Made by a program: the position numbers and the translations under genes. From the NCBI RefSeq assembly GCF_000317435.1, contig NC_019751.1, positions 992,001 through 1,056,000 of the forward strand: a stretch of DNA of 64,000 nt, written 5' to 3'. A model generated the notes under the pieces. The model did not search any database, had not been told where the DNA came from, and saw nothing but the letters and a program-made list of their open reading frames with translations. Below, in pieces: positions 46,387-55,737 of the stretch (positions are counted from its first letter, which is position 1; every line of letters starts with the position of its first letter). This DNA comes from Calothrix sp. PCC 6303. Lineage in GTDB: Bacteria > Cyanobacteriota > Cyanobacteriia > Cyanobacteriales > Nostocaceae.

Positions 46387-47730
46387 ATGCCAAACATCAC
46401 CGAAATCACCACCGCAGCCAAAACCAACGCCAGCAAACTTGGTATCAAAAAATTCGACATATACGGCTCCACCGTAGATTCCACCAGCGTCCAAGTAGAT
46501 CAAGGCGAACCCAAACAAGTCAAAGCCTCCAACCTATCCGGAGTCATAGTTAGAGTTTGGAACGACGAAAACACCATGGGAGTCACCAGCACCACCGACG
46601 TAGATCCCAAAGGCTTAGAACTCGCCCTGAAAACAGCCTACGAAGCCAGCTTCTTCGGTGTAAAAGATAACGTTCCCGACTTCAGCCCCGAAGCCACAAC
46701 CCCCATCGCCGTCAAACCCAACAAAAAAGCCACTCCAGCCCAAGTTTCTACCCTCATTGAAAGCCTAGTCACCGCCGAGAAAGAACTCCTAGCCGCCCAC
46801 CCAGCCATCACCGGAGTGCCCTACAATAACCTAGCTCAAAGGGACGTAGATAGGTTCTACCTCAACAGCGATGGAGCAATGCGAACCGAATCTCACTGCA
46901 TGTCATCAGTATATTTGTATAGTAAAACTGAACAAGAAGGTAAAAAACCTCGCAGTGCAGGTGCATTTAGAATTAGTCATAAACTGGAAGAACTAGACGT
47001 TCAAGGTTGCATCAAAGAAACAGCCGACAAAACCATTAGCCATCTCAACTACGAGAAAATCCCCACCGGAAAATACACAGTTGTATTCTCCCCCGATGCC
47101 TTCCTGGATTTACTAGGTGCATTCTCCAACTTATTCAACGCCCAAAGCATCCTCGACAAACAAAGCTTATCTACACCCGATGATATCGGCAAAGCGATCG
47201 CATCTCCCCTACTATGCCTATGTGACGATGCTTTACACCCAGCTAACTTAGGGGCAGAAACCTTCGATGGGGAAGGTACGCCAACTCGCAAGGTTTCTTT
47301 AATCGAAAATGGTGTTTTAACTAGCTTCCTCCATAGTTCAGGAACCGCAAAACGCATGAATGCTAACCCCACAGGCAACGCCAACATTGGCGCAAAAGTT
47401 AGCGTTAGTCCTAACTTTTATCATGTTTACCGTGGTGCAGATGCTGAAAAGGAATTTAGCTTAGAAACCGCCGAAAACGTGATTTTCATAGATAACCTCC
47501 AAGCACTCCATGCCGGAGTTAAATCCCTTCAAGGTTCATTCTCCCTACCTTTTGATGGTTGGGTGGTGAATAAAGGTGTCAAAACCAGCATTGAGTCGGC
47601 AACTGTTGCGGGTGACTTCTTAGAAGTGATGAAATCAATTGTTTTTGTCGAGAAGGAACCCGAATTAACCCCCGGAGGAATTTGTCCCAGAATTTGGGTA
47701 GAAGGACTTTCTATCACCGGAGAATCGTAA
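46387..47730 (+). CDS. tldE: TldE/PmbA protease subunit
   Basis: 447 residues. Non-metal-binding partner of TldD. It shares the fold but lacks HExxxH, as expected. Visible are VDQGEPKQVKASNLSGVIVRVW near the N-terminus, the middle GAFSNLFNAQSILDKQS and the C-terminal LTPGGICPRIWVEGLSITGES. Complete. Gene order tldD-tldE on one strand supports the complex. Confidence 0.93.
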   Translation: MPNITEITTAAKTNASKLGIKKFDIYGSTVDSTSVQVDQGEPKQVKASNLSGVIVRVWNDENTMGVTSTTDVDPKGLELALKTAYEASFFGVKDNVPDFSPEATTPIAVKPNKKATPAQVSTLIESLVTAEKELLAAHPAITGVPYNNLAQRDVDRFYLNSDGAMRTESHCMSSVYLYSKTEQEGKKPRSAGAFRISHKLEELDVQGCIKETADKTISHLNYEKIPTGKYTVVFSPDAFLDLLGAFSNLFNAQSILDKQSLSTPDDIGKAIASPLLCLCDDALHPANLGAETFDGEGTPTRKVSLIENGVLTSFLHSSGTAKRMNANPTGNANIGAKVSVSPNFYHVYRGADAEKEFSLETAENVIFIDNLQALHAGVKSLQGSFSLPFDGWVVNKGVKTSIESATVAGDFLEVMKSIVFVEKEPELTPGGICPRIWVEGLSITGES

Positions 47731-47734
47731 AATA

Positions 47735-47843
47735 GGACAAGCGGCAGGGAGCAGGGGGCAAGGAGACATGGGGAATAAATACTCTTTCTTTCTCACTCCC
47801 CGCACTCCCCGGCTCTCCCAATCCCTCACTCCCCCACTTCCCC
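47735..47843. repeat. G-rich/C-rich intergenic module after tldE
   Basis: GGCAGGGAGCAGGGGGCAAG, then GGGGAATAAATACTCTTTCT and C-rich CTCACTCCCCGCACTCCCCG, ending at the next start codon. It is clearly related to the module at 46205, so tldE is bracketed by two copies. Confidence 0.6.
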
Positions 47844-48536
47844 ATGAGTCAAACAGCTTTAAACCTAAGTGCGATCGCTATTTTCATTATGACCATGTCG
47901 GTGCTACTGGCACCGCTGTTACATTTCTCTACTGCATTCCCAGCTTTGGCGACTTTTGCGATTTTGGGTTTGGCAACATTGGATAGTTTTACTTTCCAGG
48001 GTCAGGGTAGTAATGTATTTCTAGATTGGATTGCTGGGTTTTCCCCTGCACACCGTGAGCGGATTATTCATCATGAAGCGGGACATTTTTTAGTTGCTCA
48101 TCAGTTAGAAATTCCCATTTCTGGTTATACTTTGACGGCTTGGGAAGCAATTAAACAGAAACAACCGGGACAAGGTGGGGTAAGTTTTGATGATGCGGAA
48201 CTCACTTCCCAACTGCAAAAAGGACAAATCACGGCACAAATGTTAGACCGATACTGCACAGTTTGGATGGCAGGAATCGCAGCCGAAACAATAGTTTATA
48301 ATAATTCTGAAGGTGGAGCGGACGATCGGAATAAGCTTGCAGGTGTTTTAAAAGGTTTAGGGTTTTCAGAAGCCACATTTGACCACAAACAACGGTTCTG
48401 CGCTCTCCAAGCAAAAACCCTATTGGAGGAAAATTGGCAAGCTTATCAAGCTTTAGTTGAAGCGATGCGTCAGCGTGTACCTGTACAAGAATGTATAGAA
48501 ATTATAGATGTAGTTTTAAGGCAAGATTGTGAGTAG
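47844..48536 (+). CDS. FtsH-like M41 zinc peptidase domain protein without AAA module
   Basis: 230 residues. Two N-terminal membrane helices (about 8-50) precede a peptidase-like domain with HHEAGHFLVAHQL, the HExxH zinc site of M41 (FtsH) proteases, and EGGADDRNKLAGVLKGLGF, which supplies the third-ligand region. There is no AAA ATPase domain, so it cannot unfold substrates like FtsH. Similar short proteins exist in cyanobacteria and plastids. Function unknown; it may be a membrane protease or an FtsH accessory. Confidence 0.82.
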   Translation: MSQTALNLSAIAIFIMTMSVLLAPLLHFSTAFPALATFAILGLATLDSFTFQGQGSNVFLDWIAGFSPAHRERIIHHEAGHFLVAHQLEIPISGYTLTAWEAIKQKQPGQGGVSFDDAELTSQLQKGQITAQMLDRYCTVWMAGIAAETIVYNNSEGGADDRNKLAGVLKGLGFSEATFDHKQRFCALQAKTLLEENWQAYQALVEAMRQRVPVQECIEIIDVVLRQDCE

Positions 48537-48807
48537 GCGTAGCTAGCCCTACGATCTGATGCTAGTCTGCGTAGCTTGCTTCTCCACAGGAGTGAAGCCG
48601 TTCGCGCAGCGTGTCGCTTTGCGACTCAACCTCTACCTTGCCTCGCAATGACGAAACTCCACTTTAATCATGACAGATGAGGTTTAATAGTAAATTAGGA
48701 GTGTAGCAGCTACGGTGTAAAAGTGATGAGCTAGGAATTAAAATTTAAACTACTTTGGTTGATTCTCAACTCTCTACTTTTGAACCTGGACTTTGGACTC
48801 CTAATTA
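48537..48807. other. 271-bp convergent gap with GC-rich repeat
   Basis: Around 48563-48660 the sequence GCGTAGCTTGCTTCTCC...GGAGTGAAGC and CGCAGCG-tgt-CGCTTTGCG can fold into short hairpins. This resembles dispersed repeats common in Nostocales. No gene seen. Confidence 0.45.
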
Positions 48808-49833
48808 CTAGGAAGAAACTACACGTAAATGGGAAGTTTGGGTAAAATGCCCATCGCATCCAACAACGCGATCGCGTCCTGATGCTTTTGCTTGTAATAG
48901 GTACTTATCTGCACGATATAGCAAACTTGTACCTTTGGCATCATCGTCGCTTTCCAAACAAGCTACTCCCAAACTAATTGTGACTTTAATGCTTAGTTCA
49001 TTATTAATAGTAAAAGGTTGTTCGCTAATTAGATTATTTAGACGACGAGCAACTAACATTGCTTCCTCAAGGCTAGTATCGCCGAGAATAATCACAAATT
49101 CCTCGCCACCATAACGGAATGGTGTGTCTTGAAAACGTAAATTATGCCGTAAGCGGGTACATAGTAAGTGTAGCAAGCGATCGCCCACTAAATGTCCGTA
49201 GGTGTCGTTTACCTTTTTGAAAAAATCCACATCCAAAATTAATAAACTCATGGGTAAACCTTGAGTTCTAGCTTTGTGGATTTGTTGAGGCAATTCCCAC
49301 TCCAAAGCACGACGATTCTTTAATTCTGTGAGTGAATCAGATAATGCGATCGCTGACAACAAATCATTGGTACGCATCAGATCACGATATTTCTGCGCTT
49401 TCCGTAAACCGACTGCCAGTTGAGTTAGCAGTAAATTATGTACGGTGGTGAGTTGTGTTTGATGTTCATCTTCTGGTGAAAACCACCAAATGTAGGCATC
49501 TGCTCCCTGTCCTAGAGCCGCAGTTGTCATCTCCAAATCCCAATTCCGGTTTTGCTGACTTCTATCAGCAAGCATTTGGGGACGATCTTCAATTAAGATC
49601 GAGTAAATCGAAGATAATTTTGCTTGTTCCCTAATGGAAAAGCACAAATCTAGACTCCCCTCTAGACTAGCCTGGATGATGATCAAATCAGGTGGTGTAA
49701 TTTGAATTCGAGAAATAGCTTGATTCAGGTTGTCAACTATTTCGATATCATTTAAAGCATTAGCATTACGGATCTGATCCGGCAATGTGGCAAAAAAGCG
49801 ATCGCTTCCATAGATCAGAATGGATATATTCAT
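48808..49833 (-). CDS. Diguanylate cyclase with degenerate receiver domain
   Basis: 341 residues. The N-terminal 1-130 looks like a receiver (NISILIYGSDRFF ... PPDLIIIQASLEG), but the phosphoacceptor Asp is replaced by Gln in IIIQAS, so phosphorylation is unlikely. After a helical linker, the GGDEF domain (about 165-330) has GGEEF and an upstream RFQD (RxxD) I-site five residues before it, predicting active c-di-GMP synthesis with product inhibition. Other motifs: DSLTELKNRRAL, LLILDVDFFKKVNDTYGH. Cytosolic, with no membrane helix. Confidence 0.92.
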   Translation of the reverse strand: MNISILIYGSDRFFATLPDQIRNANALNDIEIVDNLNQAISRIQITPPDLIIIQASLEGSLDLCFSIREQAKLSSIYSILIEDRPQMLADRSQQNRNWDLEMTTAALGQGADAYIWWFSPEDEHQTQLTTVHNLLLTQLAVGLRKAQKYRDLMRTNDLLSAIALSDSLTELKNRRALEWELPQQIHKARTQGLPMSLLILDVDFFKKVNDTYGHLVGDRLLHLLCTRLRHNLRFQDTPFRYGGEEFVIILGDTSLEEAMLVARRLNNLISEQPFTINNELSIKVTISLGVACLESDDDAKGTSLLYRADKYLLQAKASGRDRVVGCDGHFTQTSHLRVVSS

Positions 49834-50883
49834 TTATATGTACCCTATTTCGACTTCAAAGGGTTAACTTCAGGTGGTTTGTCAAGTTAGTGTTGACTGA
49901 CTTATAGGACTACGCTCGATACTCCTATAAATGATGAATGCCCAAACATCAGATGGCAAAGCACTAGTAAAATCTACTGATGTTCTCAGTTATTACTGAA
50001 TACTTTTATATTTTTTCTTCAGGGGTTTCACCCCCATAATCAATCGCCTCAGAGAACATTTCTCAATTCCAACTACCTCCTTTAGATCTACTTAAGCATT
50101 GTTTTCTTCTGCTACTTACTTTCGGCTTTTACCTATTTTTTTTAAAACAGTAGAAATACTGAATATTCTTAGTAGGTATAAACGTACTACTGTGTTTTCC
50201 ATATATCGCCCAATGTCACTTGGGGATCGCCTATGCTATGGCTGAAATGCTACATATACTTAAGTAATTAGCCTGTACCCTAAGTGATTTAACTGAAAAT
50301 CGGTTCTTGGTAAAATATTTATCCTCTTTATACTGCAAAAAACCCGTAATTATTGAAAAATCAGTAATGTTGGACTGGTAATTCGGTATTTACTTAGGAG
50401 CTTTCAACATCACCAAAAATCCTTTGATCCCCTATTTTTATGCTTTAACTTTGATAAAACTTGTTTACTTTTGTTCAATTATTAGTAATTAAACTTCATG
50501 TTCTCTGTAATATAATGTATTGTACCTACGTAAAAGTACGTATATAAAATATACAAAATCTATTGCCAAAAACAGTAAATGTTATATATGGAATAGAAAA
50601 GAAAAATATTTCATTTCCAACCCACTAGCTACAATCTGAAGAAAAATAGAAGTAAATAGAATTGTGGTTGGATATTATCGTGCTGCTGACCGCAAGGGGA
50701 AGTGAAGATGAAAAAAATTTTCCACCATCGTAGTATGTAAGTGTTGTCCCCCTGCTACTCCCCAGACTTTGTTAAACCCTGTTTTTCGGTAAACCTCTAC
50801 CCTCTAGGTTTTCTCGAATTTTGTAACCTGTGTCACTAGAGGGTTATTCTGCTGTAGTTAGTATCTCATTCCCCTAAATTCCC
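49834..50883. other. 1050-bp non-coding region upstream of alaS
   Basis: No ORF above background. AT-rich with several stems: TTATAGGA / TCCTATAA at 49902-49930, a CTACGTAAAAGTACGTA patch near 50530, and the alaS leader hairpin at 50799-50844. A 10-codon frame (MKKIFHHRSM, 50708-50740) has a good ribosome-binding site, AAGGGGAAGTGAAG, but is too short to judge. Either a long regulated leader or an unrecognised RNA gene is possible. Confidence 0.4.
50799..50844 (+). promoter_or_regulatory. Hairpin in the alaS leader
   Basis: ACCCTCTAG (50799-50807) pairs perfectly with CTAGAGGGT (50836-50844) across a 28-base loop, ending 39 bases before the alaS start codon. It is a possible attenuator or mRNA stability element; no known riboswitch consensus was recognised. 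Confidence 0.45.
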
Positions 50884-53529
50884 ATGTCTTCCAATTCCCA
50901 GATAATTAGCGGTAACGAAATTCGCCAAAAGTTCCTTGATTTTTTTGCTGAAAGACAGCACCAAATTCTCCCTAGCGCTTCCTTAGTTCCCGAAGATCCG
51001 ACTGTGTTACTGACAATTGCGGGGATGCTGCCATTTAAACCGATATTTTTAGGGCAACGCAGCAGTGAGTATAAACGTGCTACCACTTCCCAGAAGTGTA
51101 TCCGCACCAATGATATTGAAAATGTGGGACGCACCAAAAGACACCATACATTTTTTGAGATGTTGGGTAATTTTAGCTTTGGTGACTATTTTAAAGAACA
51201 AGCGATCGCGTGGGGCTGGGAAATATCTACACAGACGTTTGGTTTTTCTCCCCAAAATCTTGTGGTGAGTGTGTTTGAGGAGGATGACGAAGCTTTCGCA
51301 ATTTGGCGTGATCAAATTGGGGTTTCCGAAAAGCGCATCAAACGGATGGGTGCCGATGATAACTTTTGGGCATCTGGGGCAACTGGACCCTGTGGACCCT
51401 GTTCAGAAATATACTATGATTTTCACCCAGAATTGGGAGAAGATCATATTGATTTGGAAGATGACACCAGGTTTATCGAGTTTTATAACTTGGTATTCAT
51501 GCAATATAACCGGGATGCCGAAGGAAACCTCACGCCCTTAGCAAACAAAAATATAGATACGGGGATGGGTTTAGAGAGGATGGCGCAAATCCTCCAAAAG
51601 GTTCCCAATAATTATGAAACTGATTTAATTTTGCCAATTATTCAAACTGCCGCAACTATTGCCGGAATTGATTACGGTAATAGTGATGAAAAAACTAAAG
51701 TTTCTTTAAAGGTAATTGGTGATCACGTCCGCGCTGTAGTCCACATGATAGCTGATGGCATCCGCGCTTCTAATGTGGGACGCGGGTATATTTTGCGGCG
51801 ATTGATTCGGCGTGTGGTGCGTCATGGTAGATTAATTGGGATTAGTGGGGAATTTACCACCCAAGTTGCCCAAACAGCAATTTCCCTTTCAGAATCAGCC
51901 TATCCTAATGTACGCGATCGCATCGACACCATAACAGGGGAAATGCAACGGGAAGAAGCGAATTTCCTCAAAACCTTAGAACGTGGTGAGAAACTCCTCG
52001 AAAAAATTATCACAGATGTGGCGGCGAAGGGAGAAACCCAAATTAGTGGGGAAAATGCCTTTAAGTTATTTGATACCTACGGTTTCCCCTTTGAACTTAC
52101 CCAAGAAATTGCTGAAGAACATCATCTAACTGTAGATGATGTTGGTTTCCAACAAGAAATGGAGAAACAAAAACAAATGGGTAGGGATGCCCACGAAACC
52201 ATCGATTTAACGGTGCAAGGAACCCTCGACAAGCTAGCTGAAAACATCCATTCTACTGAATTTGTCGGTTACAGCAAAACTGCCTCCACAGCCAAAATTG
52301 AAGTGCTTTTGGTGGGGGGAGTTCCAGAGGAAGCAGCGGAAGCCGGAACCCAGGTGCAAATTGTTCTCAATGAAACCCCATTCTATGCAGAGTCGGGGGG
52401 ACAAGTTGGCGATAAGGGTTATTTATCGGGGGATGATTTGGTAATTCGCATCACAGATGTGAAAAAAGAATCTGACTTTTTCGTACATTTTGGCAAAGTG
52501 GAACGGGGAACAATTCGGCTTGGGGATGGAGTTACGGCACAAATAGATCGGGCTTGTCGTCGTCGCGCAGCAGCAAACCACAGCGCTACGCACCTTCTCC
52601 AAGCAGCTTTGCGGAAAATTGTGGATGGAGATATTTCCCAAGCGGGTTCCTTAGTTAACTTTGACAGATTGCGGTTCGATTTCAACTGTCCCCGTTCCCT
52701 AACTCCAGCAGAAGTACAACAGGTTGAAGAACAGGTAAATGCTTGGATTGCCGAAGCTTACATTGCCCAAATCGATGTTATGCCCATCGCCGAGGCAAAA
52801 GCAAGAGGTGCTACAGCCATGTTTGGCGAAAAATATGGTGATGAAGTCCGCGTTATAGACTTTCCAGGGGTTTCCATGGAATTGTGTGGAGGAACACACG
52901 TTGGGAATACTGCGGAGATTGGTGTATTTAAAATTATTTCCGAAGTGGGAATATCCTCCGGTGTCCGCAGAATCGAAGCGGTTTCCGGTGCCGCAGTCTT
53001 AGATTATTTAAATGTGCGGGAAACCGTTGTTAAAGATTTAAGCGATCGCTTTAAAGTTAAACCAGAGGAAATCAGCGATCGCATTACCAATTTACAGAAT
53101 GAATTGCGTACAAGTCAAAAACAGTTAGAAGCACTCAAAGGACAACTAGCGATCGCTAAATCTGATAGTCTCCTAGTAAATGTGGAAACCATCGGTAATT
53201 TTCAGCTATTAGTTGCCCAAATTGACGACGTTGATGCCGCATCCTTGCAAACTGCCGGGGAACGTCTCCAAAGTAAACTGGGTATAAATGGGGCTGTAGT
53301 TCTTGCCTCAGTAGTAGAAGCAGGTAAAGTTAGTTTAGTAGCAGCCTTTGGCAGCGAAGTCAACAAAAAAGGCTTACAAGCAGGCAAATTCATCGGCAAC
53401 ATCGCCAAAATTTGTGGTGGTGGTGGTGGTGGCAGACCAAATTTAGCCCAAGCTGGGGGACGTGATGCCACCAAATTACCAACCGCTTTAGAACAGGCAA
53501 AAAGTGAACTGAAAACTAGCTTAGGATAA
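50884..53529 (+). CDS. alaS: Alanyl-tRNA synthetase
   Basis: 881 residues, the full bacterial form. Class II core (1-450) starting EIRQKFLDFFAERQHQILPSASLVPEDPTVLLTIAGM, motif 2 TFFEMLGNFSFGDYF, motif 3 GLERMAQIL. The editing domain has the zinc-site HSATHLLQAALR and ELCGGTHVGNTAEIG. The C-terminal C-Ala domain ends GGGGGGRPNLAQAGG. Complete and followed by a strong terminator. Confidence 0.98.
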   Translation: MSSNSQIISGNEIRQKFLDFFAERQHQILPSASLVPEDPTVLLTIAGMLPFKPIFLGQRSSEYKRATTSQKCIRTNDIENVGRTKRHHTFFEMLGNFSFGDYFKEQAIAWGWEISTQTFGFSPQNLVVSVFEEDDEAFAIWRDQIGVSEKRIKRMGADDNFWASGATGPCGPCSEIYYDFHPELGEDHIDLEDDTRFIEFYNLVFMQYNRDAEGNLTPLANKNIDTGMGLERMAQILQKVPNNYETDLILPIIQTAATIAGIDYGNSDEKTKVSLKVIGDHVRAVVHMIADGIRASNVGRGYILRRLIRRVVRHGRLIGISGEFTTQVAQTAISLSESAYPNVRDRIDTITGEMQREEANFLKTLERGEKLLEKIITDVAAKGETQISGENAFKLFDTYGFPFELTQEIAEEHHLTVDDVGFQQEMEKQKQMGRDAHETIDLTVQGTLDKLAENIHSTEFVGYSKTASTAKIEVLLVGGVPEEAAEAGTQVQIVLNETPFYAESGGQVGDKGYLSGDDLVIRITDVKKESDFFVHFGKVERGTIRLGDGVTAQIDRACRRRAAANHSATHLLQAALRKIVDGDISQAGSLVNFDRLRFDFNCPRSLTPAEVQQVEEQVNAWIAEAYIAQIDVMPIAEAKARGATAMFGEKYGDEVRVIDFPGVSMELCGGTHVGNTAEIGVFKIISEVGISSGVRRIEAVSGAAVLDYLNVRETVVKDLSDRFKVKPEEISDRITNLQNELRTSQKQLEALKGQLAIAKSDSLLVNVETIGNFQLLVAQIDDVDAASLQTAGERLQSKLGINGAVVLASVVEAGKVSLVAAFGSEVNKKGLQAGKFIGNIAKICGGGGGGRPNLAQAGGRDATKLPTALEQAKSELKTSLG

Positions 53530-53565
53530 ACTATCTCAGCGCCTCCGAATAGTGTGAAATACTTT

Positions 53566-53610
53566 AAAATAGGGATGGGATCAAACAAGCGATCGCATCC
53601 CTATTTTTAT
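53566..53610 (+). terminator. Intrinsic terminator of alaS
   Basis: The 17-base arms 53566-53582 and 53591-53607 pair with one mismatch (AAAATAGGGATGGGATC / GATCGCATCCCTATTTT) around an 8-base loop; a T-rich end follows. The loop-side arm contains a HIP1 core. Confidence 0.9.
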
Positions 53611-53718
53611 AGAATAATTTTCCATTACCGTCTTTACGAGCTATTTTTACAAGAATTTTTTGGAATTTTGTTAAAATTATGTGGTGGTAAGACAAAAAAT
53701 CATCATCGGAATTCTCAA

Positions 53719-53973
53719 ATGACACCGAAAGAAAAGCTGATTCAAGCCATTGAGCGATCGCCAGATAGTATTGTACAGGAACTTTTAAAGCTATTGGAAT
53801 CCTTAGAGCAAAAACAACTAAAACCTGAATTAGCTGATTCCAATCAGAAAACAGTTTTAGAACGTATGGGTGGTGTTCCCAAGTATTTACTAAATATAGG
53901 CGATTTGTCTGACCGCGATCGCCGTCGTGAAGAAATTTCAAGCTATTTGCAGAAGAAGTATCGACAAGACTAA
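53719..53973 (+). CDS. VapB-like antitoxin of a PIN-domain toxin pair
   Basis: 84 residues from the ATG at 53719. It starts with a helix (PKEKLIQAIERSPDSIVQELLKLLESLEQKQ) typical of a small cyanobacterial antitoxin family, followed by KTVLERMGGVPKYLL and a charged C-terminus DRDRRREEISSYLQKKYRQD that would wrap the toxin. It overlaps the toxin start by one base (TAATG), typical of toxin-antitoxin operons. Exact antitoxin family not named; function is inferred from its partner. Confidence 0.8.
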   Translation: MTPKEKLIQAIERSPDSIVQELLKLLESLEQKQLKPELADSNQKTVLERMGGVPKYLLNIGDLSDRDRRREEISSYLQKKYRQD

Positions 53974-54395
53974 TGAGCGAACTCCAAGTTTTGGTAGATA
54001 CTGGTGTGCTAGTTGCAATTTATGATGGATCGGATCGATACCATAATCAAGTGATTCAGTTTTTAGGTAGTTATCAAGGACGATTAATTACGACTTTAGG
54101 ATGTGTGACTGAAGTGATGTGGTTATTAGCATCAAATCATCAAGTACAGAATCAGTTTTTGCAACATTTGTCAGAACAGATTTATGAGTGTGAATTCCTT
54201 GAATCTAATGATTTTATTCGGATTGCTGAGTTAAATACTCAGTATTTTGACTTACCCGCAGACTTTGCCGATTTAGCACTAGTTGCCATTTCTGAACGTT
54301 TAAATATTCCAGCGATCGCTACTTTGGATAAGGATTTTAATATTTATCGTCGCTATCGAAATCAACCCTTCGAGCGTGTGTTTTATCCACAATAG
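53973..54395 (+). CDS. PIN-domain ribonuclease toxin (VapC-like)
   Basis: 140 residues. The PIN fold has acidic residues in LVDTGVLVAIYDGSDRYH (first Asp), CVTEVMWLL (Glu), and LPADFADLALVAISERLNIPAIATLDKDFNIYR (Asp cluster), which bind metal and cut RNA. It is translationally coupled to the antitoxin by TAATG. Targets unknown. Intact and of normal size. Confidence 0.88.
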   Translation: MSELQVLVDTGVLVAIYDGSDRYHNQVIQFLGSYQGRLITTLGCVTEVMWLLASNHQVQNQFLQHLSEQIYECEFLESNDFIRIAELNTQYFDLPADFADLALVAISERLNIPAIATLDKDFNIYRRYRNQPFERVFYPQ

Positions 54396-54398
54396 ATG

Positions 54399-54434
54399 GA
54401 AGCATCTCACTTTTGCAAAAACATGATTTATTAG
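54399..54434. repeat. Copy 2 of a 36-bp dispersed repeat
   Basis: GAAGCATCTCACTTT is shared exactly with the copy at 3351 in the lasso cluster, and about 31 of 36 positions match overall. It follows the toxin stop codon directly. Confidence 0.6.
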
Positions 54435-54582
54435 TTTGGGTAATTCTAGTCAGCAAATGCTGGTGCAAAAGTAGAAGTAAGAGTACTCCAAGTCTAAAAG
54501 TGGCGCTAAATCAGTTGCTAAAGACTATCTACAAAATTTGGTAGCTTGCTTCTTTGCTTTGAATTTTGGACAAAATTTATGT

Positions 54583-55119
54583 TTAACTTGACCGACGAGT
54601 CATAGCCATCACCGCCTTAACCGTAATTTCCGGTAATTCGCCCAAAGTTGGTAAAATGTCTTCTGCGGACAAAACAAGGGGTAGCTCATCTCCAAGCCAT
54701 ACCCAAATTTGCTGGCGAGTTATGTCTATTAGCCATGCTAGTTGCGTTCCGTTGCTCAGACAGTGAAGAATTTTATTTTGTAAGTCTAGAGTGCTTTGAT
54801 CAGGAGAACGAATTTCAATTAACCAATTTGGCGCTCCTTGTAGTGGACCATCTTCATCTCCAATGCGAGCACTTGCAACGACGGAAATATCAGGTACGGG
54901 GGAGTAGGGAGGTACAATACAGCGCAGTTCCTGCACGGCTTCAAACTGCTCAGTATGACGATTTACATAATTTACCAAATTGCTTTGTAGCCGAGAGTGA
55001 AAAAGCGTTGGCATTGGTTTTTGTCGTACTTCCCCATTAATTAACTCCCACGCGGGGGAAGCCTCAATATTGGATTGAGAGAGAAACTCGGATAAAGGTG
55101 TTATTGTAACTGACTTCAT
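54583..55119 (-). CDS. Uma2-family (DUF820) putative endonuclease
   Basis: 178 residues, the common short form. Key blocks: ASPAWELINGEVRQKPMPTLFHSRLQSNL, VPDISVVA with the acidic residue, NWLIEIRSPDQSTLDLQNKILHCLSNGTQLAWLIDI with Glu/Lys positions and the family-specific LAWLID ending. It is unlike the other Uma2 at 6565 in the C-terminal half. Role unknown. Confidence 0.87.
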   Translation of the reverse strand: MKSVTITPLSEFLSQSNIEASPAWELINGEVRQKPMPTLFHSRLQSNLVNYVNRHTEQFEAVQELRCIVPPYSPVPDISVVASARIGDEDGPLQGAPNWLIEIRSPDQSTLDLQNKILHCLSNGTQLAWLIDITRQQIWVWLGDELPLVLSAEDILPTLGELPEITVKAVMAMTRRSS

Positions 55120-55737
55120 GATGAGCTTTACTAAAATTTTACCACTTATTTAATAGCTGATTTAAAAGCTGGGTTGAATGAGGAAAATATTTAGTTTATA
55201 TCTTGCGATACCAACCCTGTGGGAACCGCAAAGCGCAACGAAGATGATTGCTAAGGGCATCGCTTGACTTCTGAAACAGTCGCTACAGAGTATATCTGTT
55301 CCATCCAAATATTACTTATCTCAATTTTGGCGATGGAGGATATATGTCACTCACCCACATCCTGCTACTTTTTACATCCTATCGAACTCACGTTATCTGC
55401 ATTATATTAGACGAAAGATTGTATGATTCTGCGAGATTAAAACCAGAAAAAGCCACAGTCGCATCTTATACCAATTTCTTACCGACAATATTACCTCAAA
55501 TGTAGAGACATGATACATCACGTCTCACCAAGATTTGGTTCTAAACTACTAGTTTGAACAATCATGATAACGATGGATCGAATTGTATATATGATGAGAC
55601 TGGAAACAGCAATGCAAGCGTTCTAGCTCATCTCCAGATTTAGGTTAAGATGGATTACTCCCATACTTGAGTGACAAGAATATTGAGCCATTGATTTCCC
55701 GCTGGTTTATTTCTGTACAAAGTTCTCAAATTTGATT
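55120..55737. other. 618-bp gap between divergent genes
   Basis: No supported ORF. Around 55479-55550 the order ACCAATTT...TGTAGAGACATGATACATCACGTCTC...TTTGGT resembles the GTAGAGACG MITE family in degenerate form. The remainder includes the promoter area of the large GH15-like gene. Confidence 0.45.

Noticed and set aside
44732-47730. TldD/TldE as maturation protease for the lasso peptide
   Set aside because: The lasso cluster has its own B2 protease, and tldD/tldE lie 40 kb away in a chromosomal housekeeping context.
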